Source: Ruminococcus sp. (GTDB lineage: Bacteria; Bacillota; Clostridia; Oscillospirales; Ruminococcaceae). From it: DNA of 64,000 bases. Shown here piece by piece: positions 61,469 through 64,000 of this stretch. Each line of letters begins with the position of its first letter. The first letter of the stretch is position 1. The notes under the pieces were generated by a model that was not told the DNA's origin, made no database searches, and worked only from the letters and a program-made list of their open reading frames with translations. The DNA lies in the NCBI GenBank assembly GCA_017542475.1, contig JAFXXD010000006.1, forward strand, positions 1 to 64,000, read 5' to 3'. The position numbers and the translations under genes were made by a program.

Positions 61469-63697
61469 ATGAAAAAGGTAATCAAGGCAGCTACACTGGC
61501 TTTAGTGTCGGGTGCGGCGCTGTGTGTTGCGGCTCCTGCCGTATCGCACGCGGAGAATCCGATTGTACAGACATCTTTCACGCCCGACCCCGCTCCCGTC
61601 GTATTCGACGACGAGCTGTGGGTATTCACAGGCTGTGACCGTCAGGGCAACAACGACTTCTACTACATGACAGGCTGGCAGGCTTTCTCCACGAAGGATA
61701 TGAAGAACTGGACAGACCACGGACGCATCCTCGAGGACACGAGCTTCAGCTGGTGCAACGCGAACGACGCATGGGCTTCCCAGTGTATCGAGCGCAACGG
61801 CAAGTATTACTTCTACTTCACCACCACGAACAAGAGCGGCGGCGGACGTGCTATCGGCGTAGCGGTCGCAGACTCTCCCGAGGGTCCCTACAGCGACCCC
61901 AACGGCAAGCCTCTCTGCGGACCCAACTGGGACTACATCGACCCGACGGTAATGATAGACGACGACGGTCAGGCATGGCTGATGTTCGGAAACCCGAAGT
62001 GCTACTATGTCAAGCTGAATGAGGATATGACGTCGCTGAACGGTCAGATAAAGCAGTTCGATATGACCACACAGGCGTTCGGCTCGGGAAGCAAGGGCAC
62101 TACCTACGGCGAAGGTCCGTGGATATGCAAGCATGACAGCCGCTACTACCTGATATGGGCGTCATTCGTTGACGGCTTCGGCGGCGAGAGCCAGTGCTAC
62201 GCTACAGGTCCTTCCGTAACCGGTCCATGGACATACGGCGGCGTTATCCAGCAGGGCTCGAACTGCTTCACCACACACGGCGGTATCATCGACTATAAGG
62301 ATCACTCATATTTCTTCTACCACAAGAGCGGTCTGCCGGGCGGCGGCTCGTTCAACAGAAGCGCAGCGTGCGAGGAGTTCACCTTCAACGCTGACGGCTC
62401 TATCCCAGTAATGAAGCTTACCACCACAGGTCCCGACCAGCTTGAGCCTCTCAACCCGTTCGAGAGAGTCGAGGCTGAAACGATATGCTGGAGCGAGGGC
62501 ATCAAGACCGAGAAGGACGAGAACAACTCGGTATGTATCGGAAGCATAAAGAAGGGCGCTTACATCAAGGTAGCGGGCGTTGACTTCGGCGAGGGCGCCG
62601 ATAAATTCACAGCCTGCGTGGCTTCCGCAAACAGCGGCGGCAACATTGAGCTCCACCTCGACAGCAAGACAGGACCGATAGTCGGCAACCTCAAGACAGG
62701 CGGCACAGGCGGCTGGCACGACTGGGAGGAGGTATCCTGCGACGTTATGGGCGCAGACGGCGAGCACGATCTCTACCTCGTATTCAACGGCGGCGACGAC
62801 TACCTGATGAACGTGGACTGGTGGAAGTTCGACGGCGCGGGTTCATCATCAACAGAGGTTGACCAGACCTACATCTTCAAGAGCACCTTTGAGGGCAAGC
62901 TCGACGGCTGGTCAGACAGAGGCGGAGCGACCGTCACAGCAAGCACGGACGAGGCATACGAGGGCGACGGCTCGGCATACTGCTCCGACCGCTCAGCTTC
63001 TTGGAAGGGCATCGGCAAGAGCCTCAACTACAAGTTCAAGGCAGGCGAGAGCTACAGCTTCTCGGCTAATGTAAAATATACGGAGGGCGCACCCACGGTC
63101 AAGTTCCACTTCACGCTCCAGTACGACGACGCTTCGGGCGAGACGCAGTACGTGAAGATAGACACGCAGGACGTCAAGAAGGGCGAATGGGTACAGCTCG
63201 CGAACACGAGCTTCAAGATCCCCGAGGGCGCTAAGAAGCCGCTCATTTACATCGAGACAGAGGACGACTCCGACGACGATACACCCGCGACAAACTTCTA
63301 CGTTGACAACATCTTCGCGGCAGTTGACGGCACAGAGATAGAGGGCGCAGGCAAGCCTGTAACAGTTGACGAGCCTGTCACACTCGGCGACCTCAACTTC
63401 GACGAGAGAGTCGACAGCTTCGACGTTATCATCGCTCGTCAGACACTTATCCGCAGCCTTAACGACGGCGGACAGCCTATCGACACGAAGGTGCTGAAGG
63501 CGGCAGACGTAGACGGCAGCGGCGATTTCAAAGTAAACGACCTTGTACAGCTTCTGAACTACACTATCGGCAAGAGCAAGAGCTTCGGCGTAAACGAGGC
63601 CGATGCGCCTGTTCCTACGGGAGCTGCTACAGCCTCGATTCAGAGTCCCGCATTCATCACGGTGAATACGCTTCGCAAGACAGGATTCATCAAGTAA
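61469..63697 (+). CDS. Secreted GH43-CBM6-CBM-dockerin hemicellulase
   Basis: Inverting glycoside hydrolase of family 43, probably a xylosidase or arabinofuranosidase. 742 residues. Signal peptide about 1-28; five-bladed propeller catalytic domain about 32-330 with D40 in FTPDPAPVVFDDELW (general base), Asp of YIDPTVMIDDDG near 157, and Glu of TYGEGPWICK near 213 (general acid); CBM6 about 335-455 (FERVEAETICWSEGIKT, WHDWEEVSCDV); a CBM22/CBM4-like domain about 470-635 (FKSTFEGKLDGWSDRGGAT); and a dockerin about 645-712 (GDLNFDERVDSFDVIIARQ, ADVDGSGDFKVNDLVQLL). A 30-residue tail follows the dockerin. ATG at 61469 follows AAAAGGAG; the frame is open upstream without a signal peptide. Confidence 0.92.
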   Translation: MKKVIKAATLALVSGAALCVAAPAVSHAENPIVQTSFTPDPAPVVFDDELWVFTGCDRQGNNDFYYMTGWQAFSTKDMKNWTDHGRILEDTSFSWCNANDAWASQCIERNGKYYFYFTTTNKSGGGRAIGVAVADSPEGPYSDPNGKPLCGPNWDYIDPTVMIDDDGQAWLMFGNPKCYYVKLNEDMTSLNGQIKQFDMTTQAFGSGSKGTTYGEGPWICKHDSRYYLIWASFVDGFGGESQCYATGPSVTGPWTYGGVIQQGSNCFTTHGGIIDYKDHSYFFYHKSGLPGGGSFNRSAACEEFTFNADGSIPVMKLTTTGPDQLEPLNPFERVEAETICWSEGIKTEKDENNSVCIGSIKKGAYIKVAGVDFGEGADKFTACVASANSGGNIELHLDSKTGPIVGNLKTGGTGGWHDWEEVSCDVMGADGEHDLYLVFNGGDDYLMNVDWWKFDGAGSSSTEVDQTYIFKSTFEGKLDGWSDRGGATVTASTDEAYEGDGSAYCSDRSASWKGIGKSLNYKFKAGESYSFSANVKYTEGAPTVKFHFTLQYDDASGETQYVKIDTQDVKKGEWVQLANTSFKIPEGAKKPLIYIETEDDSDDDTPATNFYVDNIFAAVDGTEIEGAGKPVTVDEPVTLGDLNFDERVDSFDVIIARQTLIRSLNDGGQPIDTKVLKAADVDGSGDFKVNDLVQLLNYTIGKSKSFGVNEADAPVPTGAATASIQSPAFITVNTLRKTGFIK

Positions 63698-63701
63698 AAG
63701 C

Positions 63702-63735
63702 AAAGCTCCCGAGCTTAAACTCGGGAGCTTTTTAT
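63702..63735. terminator. Bidirectional terminator between two GH43 genes
   Basis: 12-bp stem AAAGCTCCCGAG/CTCGGGAGCTTT with a 6-base loop; it serves both convergent genes. Confidence 0.92.
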
Positions 63736-63737
63736 GT

Positions 63738-64000
63738 CTACTTAACTATTACTGTTGCCGTGACTTTTCGTAGAGTTTCGGGGATATACGGCTCGTTGAC
63801 CGTATTTATCACAGGCTCTCCGTCGCTGTTGAAGCTGACCTTGCGTATGCGTGTGTGACGGCACGGGTCATAGAGCGGGTCGCTCGCGTAGGTACCGCAC
63901 GCCTTGTTGATGTGCGAGGTCGGACGCGCATGGTACACGAACAGCGTGTCGCCGTTTGTGTCCTTAACGAAGCAGTTGTGACCGGGACCCGATTCACCGA
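63738..64000 (-). CDS. GH43-like glycosidase, C-terminal fragment (cut by window edge)
   Basis: The last 86 or so codons of a gene entering from the right. Reading back from the edge gives ESGPGHNCFVKDTNGDTLFV, then YHARPTS and DPCRHTRIRKVSFNSDGEP, the pattern at the end of GH43 propeller enzymes of the arabinanase/xylosidase kind (GPGHN plus YHAR). The protein ends with a beta-rich tail (LRKVTATVIVK). There is no dockerin at this end. Convergent with the GH43-dockerin gene, it extends the hemicellulase cluster. Confidence 0.75.
   Translation of the reverse strand, partial: GESGPGHNCFVKDTNGDTLFVYHARPTSHINKACGTYASDPLYDPCRHTRIRKVSFNSDGEPVINTVNEPYIPETLRKVTATVIVK

Noticed and set aside
1..64000. 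rRNA, tRNA or tmRNA genes
   Set aside because: I found no rRNA-like sequence or tRNA cloverleaf by reading; a covariance-model scan would be needed to exclude one fully.

Overview
The window looks like a chromosomal segment of a cellulolytic, Gram-positive Clostridia member, most likely Ruminococcus or a close relative in the Oscillospiraceae. The grounds are GGAGG-type ribosome sites, sporulation genes (spoIIR, spoIIGA, sigE), Firmicutes-type housekeeping operons, and above all dockerin-bearing glycoside hydrolases and cohesin proteins with Ser/Thr-rich linkers. GC is fairly high, so long antisense open frames are common and were left out. Species cannot be fixed from sequence reading alone.

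Layout. 1-11.4 kb (minus): one long operon, trmH-like/dprA/topA/trmFO/plsX/rnc/radical SAM/smc, with smc cut by the left edge. 11.5-13.6 kb (minus): rplT, rpmI and infC behind an L20-type leader with a consensus promoter, then spoIIR. 13.6-17.8 kb: a zinc-ribbon protein, a BspA-like LRR surface protein and a GH9-CBM3-dockerin cellulase. 17.8-22.2 kb: sulfur amino acid genes (cysK, metY), an SdpI-like protein, tcdA and an ECF S component. 22.2-25.7 kb (plus): deaD, a 35-residue membrane peptide, spoIIGA and sigE. 26.0-35.0 kb (plus): recJ, relA/spoT, a metallo-hydrolase, an unknown gene, hemZ, rlmCD and an AT-rich GIY-YIG gene. 35.0-40.9 kb: bioY with a BirA-like operator, copA and a second P-type ATPase.

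40.9-53.3 kb (minus) is the most unusual part. A LytTR two-component locus has two sensor proteins that look complementary: one keeps the phosphoacceptor histidine but has no ATPase domain, the other keeps the ATPase but has lost the histidine. Next comes a three-gene operon encoding a membrane-anchored cohesin protein, a scaffoldin with three cohesin-like modules plus a dockerin, and a 1,735-residue secreted protein with an NlpC/CHAP-like N-terminus and its own dockerin. Its promoter carries a dyad over the -10 box and two direct repeats 21 bp apart just upstream of the -35 box, the geometry used by LytTR regulators.

53.5-64 kb: a ClpC-type ATPase, a Cys-rich mini-protein, a membrane protein, nnr, a lipoprotein, a GH16-CBM lipoprotein, a GH43-CBM6-CBM-dockerin enzyme and the end of another GH43-like gene. 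Two repeat families recur: GTAGGGG palindromes (five places) and a roughly 110-140 bp MITE-like element (two copies). Together the carbohydrate-active and cohesin/dockerin genes suggest a cell-surface polysaccharide-degrading complex. Which dockerin binds which cohesin is not determined.
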